Assembly: GCA_050946115.1 (NCBI GenBank)
Contig: JBMNUF010000002.1
Span: 124,001 to 188,000 of the forward strand
Direction of reading: 5' to 3'
Source of the DNA: CAYFRC01 sp050946115
GTDB taxonomy: Bacteria; Bacillota; Clostridia; Christensenellales; Aristaeellaceae
Length of the DNA: 64,000 bases
Shown here: piece by piece, positions 48,377 through 56,064 of the stretch
How positions within the stretch are numbered: position 1 is the first letter of the stretch
How the letters are laid out: every line of letters begins with the position of its first letter
Notes under the pieces: model-generated
What the model was told of the DNA's origin: nothing
The model's input: the letters and a program-made list of their open reading frames with translations, nothing else
The model's database searches: none
Program-made: the position numbers and the translations under genes

Positions 48377-48405
48377 GGGACACACTCCTCCCTCTTATGC
48401 CGTTT

Positions 48406-48434
48406 AGTATACCACATCTTGCGGGTACAGGCAA
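48406..48434 (-). promoter_or_regulatory. Promoter of the anchored unknown protein
   Basis: Minus strand TTGCCT (48434-48429), 17 nt, TATACT (48411-48406), 30 nt before the ATG. On the plus strand a TATACT at 48542-48547 may serve the divergent gene, with a poor -35. Confidence 0.6.
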
Positions 48435-48574
48435 GCCCATTCGGGTTGATTTTCCAAAGGAAACGTCCAAAAGTTTCCCCTGTGGCGAGCCGCAAAACAG
48501 ACATTTTTTCAAAAACGGTGTATTTCGGTTGGCAAATATGGTATACTGCGGGGTAGAGAGAGGATGTGTTTCAT

Positions 48575-49678
48575 TTGCGGGAACTGGATATCGCGCAGTT
48601 TTGGAAGGACGACGAGATCGCGCATCGCGACAACTGTTTTTATAAGGGACCGCAGACGGCGCTCGGCATCCGCATGAGCGCGGAGTGCGTCTACGCCGAA
48701 TTGGGCGAGGAGGGCAACCCGTGGCTGCCCGAGGAGCGCTCGCGCTACCTGGACCTCGCCAAGCGCTACAACGACAGGGCGGAAAAGATCGTCGGCAAGC
48801 GGCTGCTCAACGAGAATCTCCCGCCGCTCGACGCGGCGTTCCCCGAGATCCGGCGCATCGGCGAGGTGTTCGGCGGGGAATACACCGTCCTCAACAACAC
48901 GGAGTGGCTCGGAAAGTGCTTTGACGACGAAGAGCAGCTCGAAAAAAAGCTCGACGAAGTGCTTTCCATGGATTTTCGCGCGTTCATGCTGCCGAAAAAC
49001 TGGGAGACAGAGAAAAGGCGCATCTACGAGACCTACGGCATCAAGCCATCGCCCTTGCGCCACATCCGAGGCCCCGTGACGCTCGCCTGCTCCCTCATGG
49101 GCAACGAGGAATTGATCTTCTTGATCCTCGACCATCCGCGCATCGCGGAAAAGTTCTCGCGTGCGATCGCCCACGCCGCGATCAGTATGGCGCGCGTCTG
49201 CGACGAGGAAGCCGGAATTACCGCAAAGTCCCACCCGGGCTTTTCCTTTGCGGACGACAGCTCCTGCCTGCTGACGCCCGATATGTACGAGTTCTTCGGA
49301 TACCCCGTCTTGCGGGACGTGTTTTCCGTCTTCAGTCCGAATCCGAACGACAGCCGCTACCAGCATTCCGACAGCCCCATGGCGCATCTGCTGCCGATTC
49401 TGGGCAGGCTCGACCTCAACGGCGTAAACTTCGGCCCGACGGTAATGGTGCCCGAAATCCGCAAATACCTGCCCCGCGCCCGCATCGACGGCTGCATCGC
49501 GCCGTTCACGTTCATGCGCAACGACCGAGATGCGCTCATCGCCGAGACGACGCGCGACTGCGAGGCGGACGAAATCTACGGCGGCGTCAACATCTCCACC
49601 GCTGGCTCCATCAACAACGGCTCTTCTTTGGAAAGCATGCGCCTGATCATGCAGGTCATTCAGAACAGGAGGAAATGA
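48575..49678 (+). CDS. Uroporphyrinogen decarboxylase (URO-D) family protein
   Basis: 367 aa. URO-D-like barrel. In the family, members without the true heme-pathway Arg/Asp pattern act as methyltransferases or unknown enzymes. Recognisable segments are R-G-P-V-T-L-A-C, H-P-G-F-S-F-A-D-D, L-L-T-P-D-M-Y-E-F-F, and near the end G-G-V-N-I-S-T-A-G-S. No heme genes are near. TTG start with GAGAGAGGA 9 nt upstream; a GTG three codons earlier touches the site. The GH32 gene starts 1 nt after the stop, so the two are linked. Confidence 0.75.
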   Translation: MRELDIAQFWKDDEIAHRDNCFYKGPQTALGIRMSAECVYAELGEEGNPWLPEERSRYLDLAKRYNDRAEKIVGKRLLNENLPPLDAAFPEIRRIGEVFGGEYTVLNNTEWLGKCFDDEEQLEKKLDEVLSMDFRAFMLPKNWETEKRRIYETYGIKPSPLRHIRGPVTLACSLMGNEELIFLILDHPRIAEKFSRAIAHAAISMARVCDEEAGITAKSHPGFSFADDSSCLLTPDMYEFFGYPVLRDVFSVFSPNPNDSRYQHSDSPMAHLLPILGRLDLNGVNFGPTVMVPEIRKYLPRARIDGCIAPFTFMRNDRDALIAETTRDCEADEIYGGVNISTAGSINNGSSLESMRLIMQVIQNRRK

Positions 49679-49679
49679 G

Positions 49680-51161
49680 ATGAAATGCCGCATAGAAAAG
49701 CGATACCTGCTCCTTCCCGTCTCCGAAACGGCACAGATGAAGCGCCTCACCGTCGGGGAGAATATCTCCCTGCAATTGCGCCTCTCCGCGTCGCCGGACT
49801 ATATCTTCCCCTACGACCTTCGGGACTATGTCGGGCAGGAGCTTGAGATCGAAACCTCCCCGCAAATCGATTTTGCGCCCGTCTTCATCGATACGCCGGA
49901 CGACACAGGCATTTACGGCGAAAGGTATCGCCCCGTCGCGCATTTTTCGCCCAAGCGCGGCTGGAACAACGACCCGAACGGGCTGATTTATTACGAAGGG
50001 CGGTACCACATGTTCTTCCAGCACAATCCCGTGGATACCGTGTGGAACAACATGCACTGGGGACACGCCGTGAGCGACGACCTTCTCCGCTGGACGGAGC
50101 TGGAAGAAGCGCTGTATCCCGACAAGCACGGCGACATGTTCTCCGGCAGCGCCATCGAAGATACGGAAAATCTCACGGGTCTCAAGGAAAACGGGCACAA
50201 CCCGCTCCTCTTATACTATACCGCCGCGTGTGAAGCCTCCACGCAGCGGCTCGCGTATTCGGTGGACGGCGGAATCACCTTCCGCAAATACCCCCGCGCG
50301 ATGATCGAATGCATTACGCCCGCCAACCGCGACCCGAAAATCATCTACTGCGAGGAACTTTCCGCCTACCTCATGCCCATCTATCTCGAGGGGCGCGAGT
50401 TCGCGCTGTATACCTCAAAAGACCTGCTGCACTGGGAAAAGCTTCAAAGCATCGCCATCCCCGAGGACGACGAGTGCCCGGACATCTATCCCCTAAGCAT
50501 GGACGGCAAGAGATTTTGGGTCATGACCGCCGCGCACGACCGCTATCTCGTGGGCGATTTTTCGCGCGGCTGCTTCACGCAGCTGTTCCCCACCGGGCGC
50601 CTGCACTACGGCACGGACAGCTACGCCGCGCAGACCTTTTCCGGCATCCCGAACGGCCGCCGCATCCGTATCGCGTGGAACCGCTCGCCCGTGCCGCGCA
50701 CCGTCGTAAACGGCTCCATGTCTACGCCGCACGATATGACCCTGCGCGAGATTGCCGGAAGACCCATGCTCTGCGCCAATCCGATCCCCGAATTTGCCGC
50801 ACTGCGCGGCGAAGAAGCAAAGGGAAAAGACGCGCTCCCCCTCCTCGGCAGGGCAAACGACATCGTCTTGCGCTTTCCATCGCGCGGAGTGCGCGAAATC
50901 TCCCTCATGGGGCTTGTGCTCTCCTTTGCGGACGGCATCCTTTCATGGAAAGACGCCTCCATGCCCGTATCGGAAGAAGGCGGAATCTGCACGCTGCGCA
51001 TCGTGCAGGACGTGCATTCCGTCGAAATCTACGCCCACATGGGCGAAGCAACCATGCTCCTCCCGCACATCGCGGACGAAACGCTCTCAAGCGTATCCTG
51101 TGTGGGCGCGGAAATCACCGCGTGGCCTCTCGCCTCCATCCACGGCTCGCTCGGTTCTTGA
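49680..51161 (+). CDS. Glycoside hydrolase family 32 (fructan beta-fructosidase/levanase-like)
   Basis: 493 aa. Nucleophile Asp98 in W-N-N-D-P-N-G, transition-state Asp218 in N-R-D-P and acid/base Glu265 in E-C-P-D: the full GH32 triad. An N-terminal beta domain of about 85 residues precedes it (DUF4980-like). A C-terminal beta-sandwich starts near residue 395. No signal peptide, so fructo-oligosaccharides would be split inside the cell. Hydrolyses terminal beta-fructose. Translationally linked to the URO-D family gene. Its 3' end overlaps the convergent membrane-protein gene by 47 nt. Confidence 0.94.
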   Translation: MKCRIEKRYLLLPVSETAQMKRLTVGENISLQLRLSASPDYIFPYDLRDYVGQELEIETSPQIDFAPVFIDTPDDTGIYGERYRPVAHFSPKRGWNNDPNGLIYYEGRYHMFFQHNPVDTVWNNMHWGHAVSDDLLRWTELEEALYPDKHGDMFSGSAIEDTENLTGLKENGHNPLLLYYTAACEASTQRLAYSVDGGITFRKYPRAMIECITPANRDPKIIYCEELSAYLMPIYLEGREFALYTSKDLLHWEKLQSIAIPEDDECPDIYPLSMDGKRFWVMTAAHDRYLVGDFSRGCFTQLFPTGRLHYGTDSYAAQTFSGIPNGRRIRIAWNRSPVPRTVVNGSMSTPHDMTLREIAGRPMLCANPIPEFAALRGEEAKGKDALPLLGRANDIVLRFPSRGVREISLMGLVLSFADGILSWKDASMPVSEEGGICTLRIVQDVHSVEIYAHMGEATMLLPHIADETLSSVSCVGAEITAWPLASIHGSLGS

Positions 51162-51726
51162 TCAGCAAAAGGCACGCGGAGAGACATACCGTCCCCAAAA
51201 GCATCACCGCCGCGCTCACCATCCACTTGCCGCCCGCGTTGAACCCGTATAAATCGTCCCATTTGCGCAAAAAGAGGGCGTTCACCGCGTAAACCGGCGC
51301 GTAGAGGAAGACGGGCAGGGCGCCCGTCGCGATATGCAAGCGGCTAAGGGGCTCTCCCTTCTCCAAAAACGCGCACGAAACAATCGCCAGAATCGGCGAA
51401 ATCAGGTGCGGGAAGGCGTTTTCGCCGAGCAGCTGCGCGCGGTATCCGTCCCTCGGCGCGAGGAAGAACAGCACCGTCAGAAGCGTCACCGCGAGGGCGC
51501 ACGTCCCGATAAACTTCAGCGCGTTCGCCCAACGCGGGATTTTCCATCGCCCTTTGCGAGCGCAAGCTACCGAAAACGGCAGCATGCACAGCGCACCCAG
51601 CGCCGCAAGCAGATTGGCGTTCTCCGTAAACGTGCGAAGATCCGACCCCTCCCAAGGTATCGCCGCCGTGCCGTAAATGATTCCCACATTGCACAGGAGC
51701 GACAGGATTCCCTCTGTTCTCTTCAC
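51115..51726 (-). CDS. Six-helix membrane protein (Pr6Pr-like)
   Basis: 203 aa with about six hydrophobic helices. F-T-E-N-A-N-L-L-A-A-L, H-L-I-S-P-I-L-A and Y-A-P-V-Y-A-V-N-A-L resemble the Pr6Pr family of bacterial membrane proteins, but the match is from memory of the pattern. Function unknown. Convergent overlap of 47 nt with the GH32 gene, divergent from the MnmA-like gene. The ribosome site AGGTAGG precedes the ATG. Confidence 0.6.
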   Translation of the reverse strand: MKRTEGILSLLCNVGIIYGTAAIPWEGSDLRTFTENANLLAALGALCMLPFSVACARKGRWKIPRWANALKFIGTCALAVTLLTVLFFLAPRDGYRAQLLGENAFPHLISPILAIVSCAFLEKGEPLSRLHIATGALPVFLYAPVYAVNALFLRKWDDLYGFNAGGKWMVSAAVMLLGTVCLSACLLLIKNRASRGWRREATR

Positions 51727-51776
51727 ATCGCGACCTACCTTTCAACGAATGGAATTTGCGAGGAGGCGTTCCCCCT

Positions 51777-52772
51777 TTGCCTACAGTCGTGCTCGGCATG
51801 TCCGACGGCGTGGATTCCGCCGTCGCCGCGCTGCTGCTCAAAAAACAGGGCTATGCCGTATACGGGCTGTTCCTCGATACGGGCATCCCGAACGCGCCCG
51901 AGTGCGCTTTGGAAAGCGCAAAGCGCCTCTCCATCCCGCTCAAAATCCACGACGCGCGGGCAGAATTGGAAACAATCGTGTGCGAGCCGTTCCGAAGCGC
52001 CTACTGCGCGGGGCGCACGCCAAGTCCCTGCATTTCCTGCAACCCGCTAATGAAATTCCGCCTGCTCGCAGAGTATGCGGACAAAATCGGTGCGAAGTAC
52101 ATCGCCACCGGGCACTACTCCCTCTGCGACGGAAGGCACATCTACACGGGGCACCCCTCCTGCGACCAGAGCTACATGCTCGCAAGGCTCCTCCCCGGGC
52201 AGGTCGCGCGCCTGCTGCTCCCGTTGGGCGCATACGCCAAGAAACAGGTGCGCGAAATCGCAGATGAAGTCGGGCTCCCCGTCGCCGAAAAGCCCGACAG
52301 CCGCGAAAACTGCTTTATCCGAGGCATGCATTATATCGAATGGATCGAATCGCGCGGCGAAGTGCCGCCCGAAGGCGCACTTCTGTTTCAGGGAAGGGAA
52401 ATCGGTCGGCATCGGGGCATCCACCGCTATACCGTCGGCCAGCGCTGGCACGAAACGATGGGTGGCAGGCGCCTGTACATTTCCTCCATCGACGTCGCCG
52501 CAAACACCGTTACGCTCGCCCTGTGGGAGGACACCTTTCGCAGCGAAATCGATGTTTCGGACTGTTCGTGGATCGCGGAGGAACCGCCCGCATCGTTTCG
52601 CGCCGTCATCCGCGCGCGCCACACGCGCTGGGAAATGCCGACGGCGACCGTCACAAAATGCGGCGCGTCCTGCCGCGTCGTGACGGACGAACCGTTGCGC
52701 GCCCCCGCGCCGGGGCAGGCGCTCGCCATGTACGACGGAAATATGCTGCTGGGCGGGGGATGGATCGCGTAG
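51777..52772 (+). CDS. Divergent MnmA-like tRNA 2-thiouridylase
   Basis: 331 aa, a little short for MnmA (about 360). PP-loop G-M-S-D-G-V-D-S-A-V at the N-terminus; the usual form is S-G-G-V-D-S, so the second residue changed from Gly to Asp. The two catalytic Cys appear present: P-C-I-S-C-N (first) and E-N-C-F-I (second). A-T-G-H-Y and S-Y-M-L-A-R replace the usual K-D-Q-S-Y-F-L. The C-terminal barrel has H-R-G-I-H-R-Y-T-V-G-Q-R. It would thiolate U34 of tRNAs, perhaps as a paralogue of a main MnmA elsewhere. TTG start with GAGGAGG 9 nt upstream. Confidence 0.82.
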   Translation: MPTVVLGMSDGVDSAVAALLLKKQGYAVYGLFLDTGIPNAPECALESAKRLSIPLKIHDARAELETIVCEPFRSAYCAGRTPSPCISCNPLMKFRLLAEYADKIGAKYIATGHYSLCDGRHIYTGHPSCDQSYMLARLLPGQVARLLLPLGAYAKKQVREIADEVGLPVAEKPDSRENCFIRGMHYIEWIESRGEVPPEGALLFQGREIGRHRGIHRYTVGQRWHETMGGRRLYISSIDVAANTVTLALWEDTFRSEIDVSDCSWIAEEPPASFRAVIRARHTRWEMPTATVTKCGASCRVVTDEPLRAPAPGQALAMYDGNMLLGGGWIA

Positions 52773-52784
52773 ACCTTCCCCCGC

Positions 52785-53459
52785 CTATTTGGATGCTTTG
52801 CGGGCTGTGATCTTGCGATACACAAGCAGCCCCAGCCCGCTTATGATCAGCGTCGCGACGAGAATCAGCCCCGCAAGCTTCAGATTCCCCGTAAGCAGCG
52901 CATCGCCGCCCCACGTCGAGGATACGATGCTCGGCAGCTTGCAGAGCGTCGAAATCAGGAGAAACGACGCCGCGTCGATCTTCGTAAGCCCCGCGCCATA
53001 CGTCAAAATGTCCTTCGGCGTCCCCGGGATCAAAAACACGATCGCCGTAACCAGCCGCAGCCTCTTCGCATCCCGCAAAAAAGCCACGGAATCTATCTGC
53101 TCCCTGTCAAAGAACAGTTCCAAGACCTTTGTTCCGAATCTCTTTGCCAGCCAAAACGCGATGAGCCCGCCCACGGCGCTTCCGACGAGGCACAGGATCG
53201 TCCCCTCCACCGCGCCGTAGATCGCGCCGGCGGCGATCTCAAACGGCTCTCCGGGGATAATCGCCACGACCACCTGCATCGCAACCATCAGCACAAAGGC
53301 GATGCGGTGCCCGATTCCCCCGTCTTCGGACCATTCCCTCAGAACCTCCGGGTCTTTGAGCATCTCAAGCAACGGAAGTCCCGCATAGCGGTAAATCAGA
53401 ACCATCAGGATGAGCAGCCCCGCTATCGCGGCGATTGCAATGCGCTTTCTCTTCTTCAT
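52785..53459 (-). CDS. TVP38/TMEM64 family (VTT domain) membrane protein
   Basis: 224 aa, about five to six helices. VTT/SNARE-associated motif I-P-G-E-P-F-E-I-A-A-G-A-I-Y-G and later F-L-I-P-G-T-P-K-D-I-L-T-Y, the two re-entrant loops of DedA-like proteins. These are thought to move phospholipids or couple to the proton gradient. The ATG overlaps the stop of the CNNM gene (ATGA). Convergent with the MnmA-like gene, 12 nt apart. Confidence 0.88.
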   Translation of the reverse strand: MKKRKRIAIAAIAGLLILMVLIYRYAGLPLLEMLKDPEVLREWSEDGGIGHRIAFVLMVAMQVVVAIIPGEPFEIAAGAIYGAVEGTILCLVGSAVGGLIAFWLAKRFGTKVLELFFDREQIDSVAFLRDAKRLRLVTAIVFLIPGTPKDILTYGAGLTKIDAASFLLISTLCKLPSIVSSTWGGDALLTGNLKLAGLILVATLIISGLGLLVYRKITARKASK

Positions 53460-54742
53460 AGCGCGTCTTCTTCCTCTTCTTCCGGCGCGACCTTGACCGT
53501 GAGCCTGTCCACGCGCATTTTGTCCATCTTGGCGACCGTCACGGTCAGCCTGTCGTACACAAAGCTCTTCCCCGCCTCCGGCTGCGCATCCAGCATCTCG
53601 ATCGCCCAGCCGCCCAGGGTCGTATATGCGCTCTCGAAGTCCTTGTCCTCATAATCGATCTCGTCGAAGAATTCGTGGATGCTCATCGTGCCGGCGCATG
53701 CATAGGTATCCTCGGAAACCTTGATGCACTCCTCCACGATGTCGTCCGTCTCATCCCAGATATCGCCGACGAGCTGCTCCAAAAGGTCTTCCATCGTGAC
53801 GATGCCGAGCGTTCCTCCGTATTCGTCCGTCACGACGGCCATGTACGTGCGCGCGACGCGCAAGCGCTGCAGCGCGTCGTCCAGCCGCATCGTCTTGTGC
53901 AAAAACACGGGTTTGACGAGCAGGCTCCGTATATCCGCCGTGCCGTTCATATCCATTTCCCGCAGGAAGTGGTTTGAGGGCAGTATGCCGATGATTTGGT
54001 CTATGGTCTCCTCATACACAGGAATCCGCGAAAATTGCGTGTCCAAAATCAGCTTCAGCAGGTCTTCGTTTCCGTCGTCGATGTCGAACGCCGCCATCTC
54101 GATGCGCGGGGTCAGCACCTGGCCGACCGTGATGTCGTCAAATTCCAGCGCGGACTGCATGAGCTGCGTCGTATCCTCGTCGATCACGCCCTCGTCCTCG
54201 ACCATTTCCAGAATCTGCTGAAACTCCTGCTCCGTGATGGTGGGCTGCGCCTGCTCCTCTTCCTTTTCTTTGCCGTTCCATATCCGCGCAGCCAGTTTCA
54301 AAATGCGGTTGACTACGAGGATTACCGGCGACATAATCAGCATCATGACCCGAAGCGGCGCGGCGGCAAACAGCACAAACTTGTCGCAGTTGTGCTTTGC
54401 GACGGTCTTCGGCGTGATCTCGCCAAACATGAGCAGCAATATGGTGATGAGTATGCCCGCGATGCCCGTCGCGCCCTCGCCAAACACCGTGATCGCGATC
54501 AGGGTGGCGAGAGACGATGCTGCGATGTTCACGAGGTTGTTCCCGATCAAGATCGTCGTCAGGGCGTGTTCGTACCTGTCGTGTACGCGCATTGCGAGCT
54601 GCGCCCACTTGTTGCCGCCGTCCGCGCTCTTTTTGAGCCGCAATACATTCACGCTCGTATACGCGATCTCGCTCGCCGAGAAAAACGCGGAAAACAATAT
54701 CAAAATCAATATCCCGACTATATAACCGCCGGTGCTGTCCAC
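53456..54742 (-). CDS. CNNM/CorC-family transporter (hemolysin family, DUF21-CBS-CorC)
   Basis: 428 aa. DUF21/CNNM membrane domain with F-F-S-A-S-E-I-A-Y-T (first helix) and L-I-G-N-N-L-V-N-I-A, plus F-G-E-I-T-P-K-T. A CBS pair follows (T-P-R-I-E-M-A-A-F-D, S-R-I-P-V-Y-E), and T-D-E-Y-G-G-T-L-G-I-V-T-M-E-D lies at the end of CBS2. A C-terminal CorC_HlyC domain ends with an acidic tail. Probably exports Mg or other divalent ions. Second of two paralogous genes. Confidence 0.92.
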   Translation of the reverse strand: MDSTGGYIVGILILILFSAFFSASEIAYTSVNVLRLKKSADGGNKWAQLAMRVHDRYEHALTTILIGNNLVNIAASSLATLIAITVFGEGATGIAGILITILLLMFGEITPKTVAKHNCDKFVLFAAAPLRVMMLIMSPVILVVNRILKLAARIWNGKEKEEEQAQPTITEQEFQQILEMVEDEGVIDEDTTQLMQSALEFDDITVGQVLTPRIEMAAFDIDDGNEDLLKLILDTQFSRIPVYEETIDQIIGILPSNHFLREMDMNGTADIRSLLVKPVFLHKTMRLDDALQRLRVARTYMAVVTDEYGGTLGIVTMEDLLEQLVGDIWDETDDIVEECIKVSEDTYACAGTMSIHEFFDEIDYEDKDFESAYTTLGGWAIEMLDAQPEAGKSFVYDRLTVTVAKMDKMRVDRLTVKVAPEEEEEDAL

Positions 54743-54795
54743 GAAAACAATTCAACTCCTTATAGCTTTGCCGGATCTTTCGACCCTGGGGAGGT

Positions 54796-54867
54796 GCGGA
54801 GGGGCGGCGGCCCCTCCGCCCATGTCCCCCGCGCGGGGTGTGCCCGCGGGCACATCTCGCGCGGGGG
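54796..54867. repeat. Two GC-rich perfect hairpins between the CNNM paralogues
   Basis: First: GCGGAGGGG (54796-54804) with CCCCTCCGC (54811-54819). Second: an outer 10 bp stem CCCCCGCGCG (54826-54835) with CGCGCGGGGG (54858-54867), nested around TGTGCCC (54839-54845) and GGGCACA (54848-54854). No T-run follows, so this is not an ordinary intrinsic terminator. It may be a REP-like element. Confidence 0.65.
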
Positions 54868-54880
54868 ACTGCCCGAGGCT

Positions 54881-55915
54881 CTATGTATGGGCCTTCGGGG
54901 CGGGCGCTCGATGCGCCGTCCCCGCCGGCGCGTCATCCTCGTCGTAAATGTCGCCGACAAGCTCCTCCAGTATGTCTTCCATCGTCACGATGCCCAATAG
55001 CGTCCCGTCGCCATCCTTGATGACCGCCATGTGCTGCCTTCTGCGGTTCATCTCCGTCATCATGTCGTCGATCACCATATCCGCGGGATAGCTCTTCATC
55101 GGAAGCAGCAGCGGTGCGAGCCCCTTGTACTTTCCCAAGAGCCGCGCGCGGTAAAACCGATTCACATGCAAGACACCCACGGCATGAGACGAAGAATCAA
55201 GCACCGGGAAACGGGAATACTTATGTTTTCGAAGCGCCTCTGCGACTTCTTCCTCCCCGGCCTTCACGTCGATGGTCGCGACCCTGTCCATGGGGATCAG
55301 GATGTCGCGCGCCGTCTTCTTGCCGAACGTATAGGCGGACTGCACGAGTTCCTGCTCCTCCGCGTCCAGCACGCCCTCGTCCTCGATCGTCTCCATGATG
55401 TCTTCCAATTCGTCCTCCGTATAGGAGGGCACGTCGTCCTCGGGAAACAATTTCGCGACCGTTTTTGCGAACGCGGAAAAGAGGTTCGTCAACGGCCTCA
55501 CAACGCGCATATACGCATACAGAGACCTTGCGACCTTGAGCGCAAACTGTTCCGGTCTGTTTCTCGCATAACTCTTGGGCAGCATCTCGCAAAAAAGGAA
55601 CATGATAACCGTCAAAACGAGCGTCGTCACCGCGACGGAACCCACGCCCCACAGCCTCGTGGCGAGCATCGTCGCGATCGCGGCGCTCCCCACGTGCATC
55701 ACGTTGTTCCCGATCAGGATCGCCGTGAGCGCATTGTCAAAATTGTCGGAGATCTTCATCGCGTTTTTCGCGCGCAAATCGCCGTCGTCGGCCATCGTCT
55801 TCACGCGCAGCTTATTCATTCCGGCAAACGCAATCTCCGTGGCGGCAAAATAGCCGCCGCCTATGAAAAAAAGAAACAAAATCGCGATCCATAAAGGAGT
55901 ATCGCCGGCATCCAT
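54881..55915 (-). CDS. CNNM-family transporter lacking the CorC C-terminal domain
   Basis: 344 aa. Same fold as the next gene: F-F-I-G-G-G-Y-F-A-A-T-E-I-A-F-A, L-I-G-N-N-V-M-H-V, F-C-E-M-L-P-K-S, then the CBS pair (I-P-M-D-R-V-A-T-I-D, S-R-F-P-V-L-D, and K-D-G-D-G-T-L-L-G-I-V-T-M-E-D). It ends after the CBS pair with a Pro/Ala/His-rich tail instead of CorC_HlyC. An ATG 12 nt upstream (AAAGGGG directly before it) is an alternative start. First of the pair; membrane divalent-ion transport is likely but unproven. Confidence 0.88.
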   Translation of the reverse strand: MDAGDTPLWIAILFLFFIGGGYFAATEIAFAGMNKLRVKTMADDGDLRAKNAMKISDNFDNALTAILIGNNVMHVGSAAIATMLATRLWGVGSVAVTTLVLTVIMFLFCEMLPKSYARNRPEQFALKVARSLYAYMRVVRPLTNLFSAFAKTVAKLFPEDDVPSYTEDELEDIMETIEDEGVLDAEEQELVQSAYTFGKKTARDILIPMDRVATIDVKAGEEEVAEALRKHKYSRFPVLDSSSHAVGVLHVNRFYRARLLGKYKGLAPLLLPMKSYPADMVIDDMMTEMNRRRQHMAVIKDGDGTLLGIVTMEDILEELVGDIYDEDDAPAGTAHRAPAPKAHT

Positions 55916-55951
55916 TTCGGATATCATCCCCTTTGTACTTTGTATATATCC

Positions 55952-55980
55952 ATGATAGCATATTTTGCCGCCCTCCGCAA
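55952..55980 (-). promoter_or_regulatory. Promoter of the CNNM gene pair
   Basis: Minus strand TTGCGG (55980-55975), 17 nt, TATCAT (55957-55952), 36 nt before the ATG. Confidence 0.5.
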
Positions 55981-56010
55981 GCCCTTTCACCATTTTTAAT
56001 CGAGCGAAAC

Positions 56011-56051
56011 AAAAAGCCCGCAGGAACAGACCGAATCCGTTCCCGCGGGCT
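56011..56051 (-). terminator. Intrinsic terminator after the second sugar importer operon
   Basis: Minus strand AGCCCGCGGGAAC and GTTCCTGCGGGCT form a stem of 13 positions with one mismatch, followed by TTTTTG. It ends the binding-protein transcript. Confidence 0.85.
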
Positions 56052-56064
56052 CCGTGCCCTTTGA

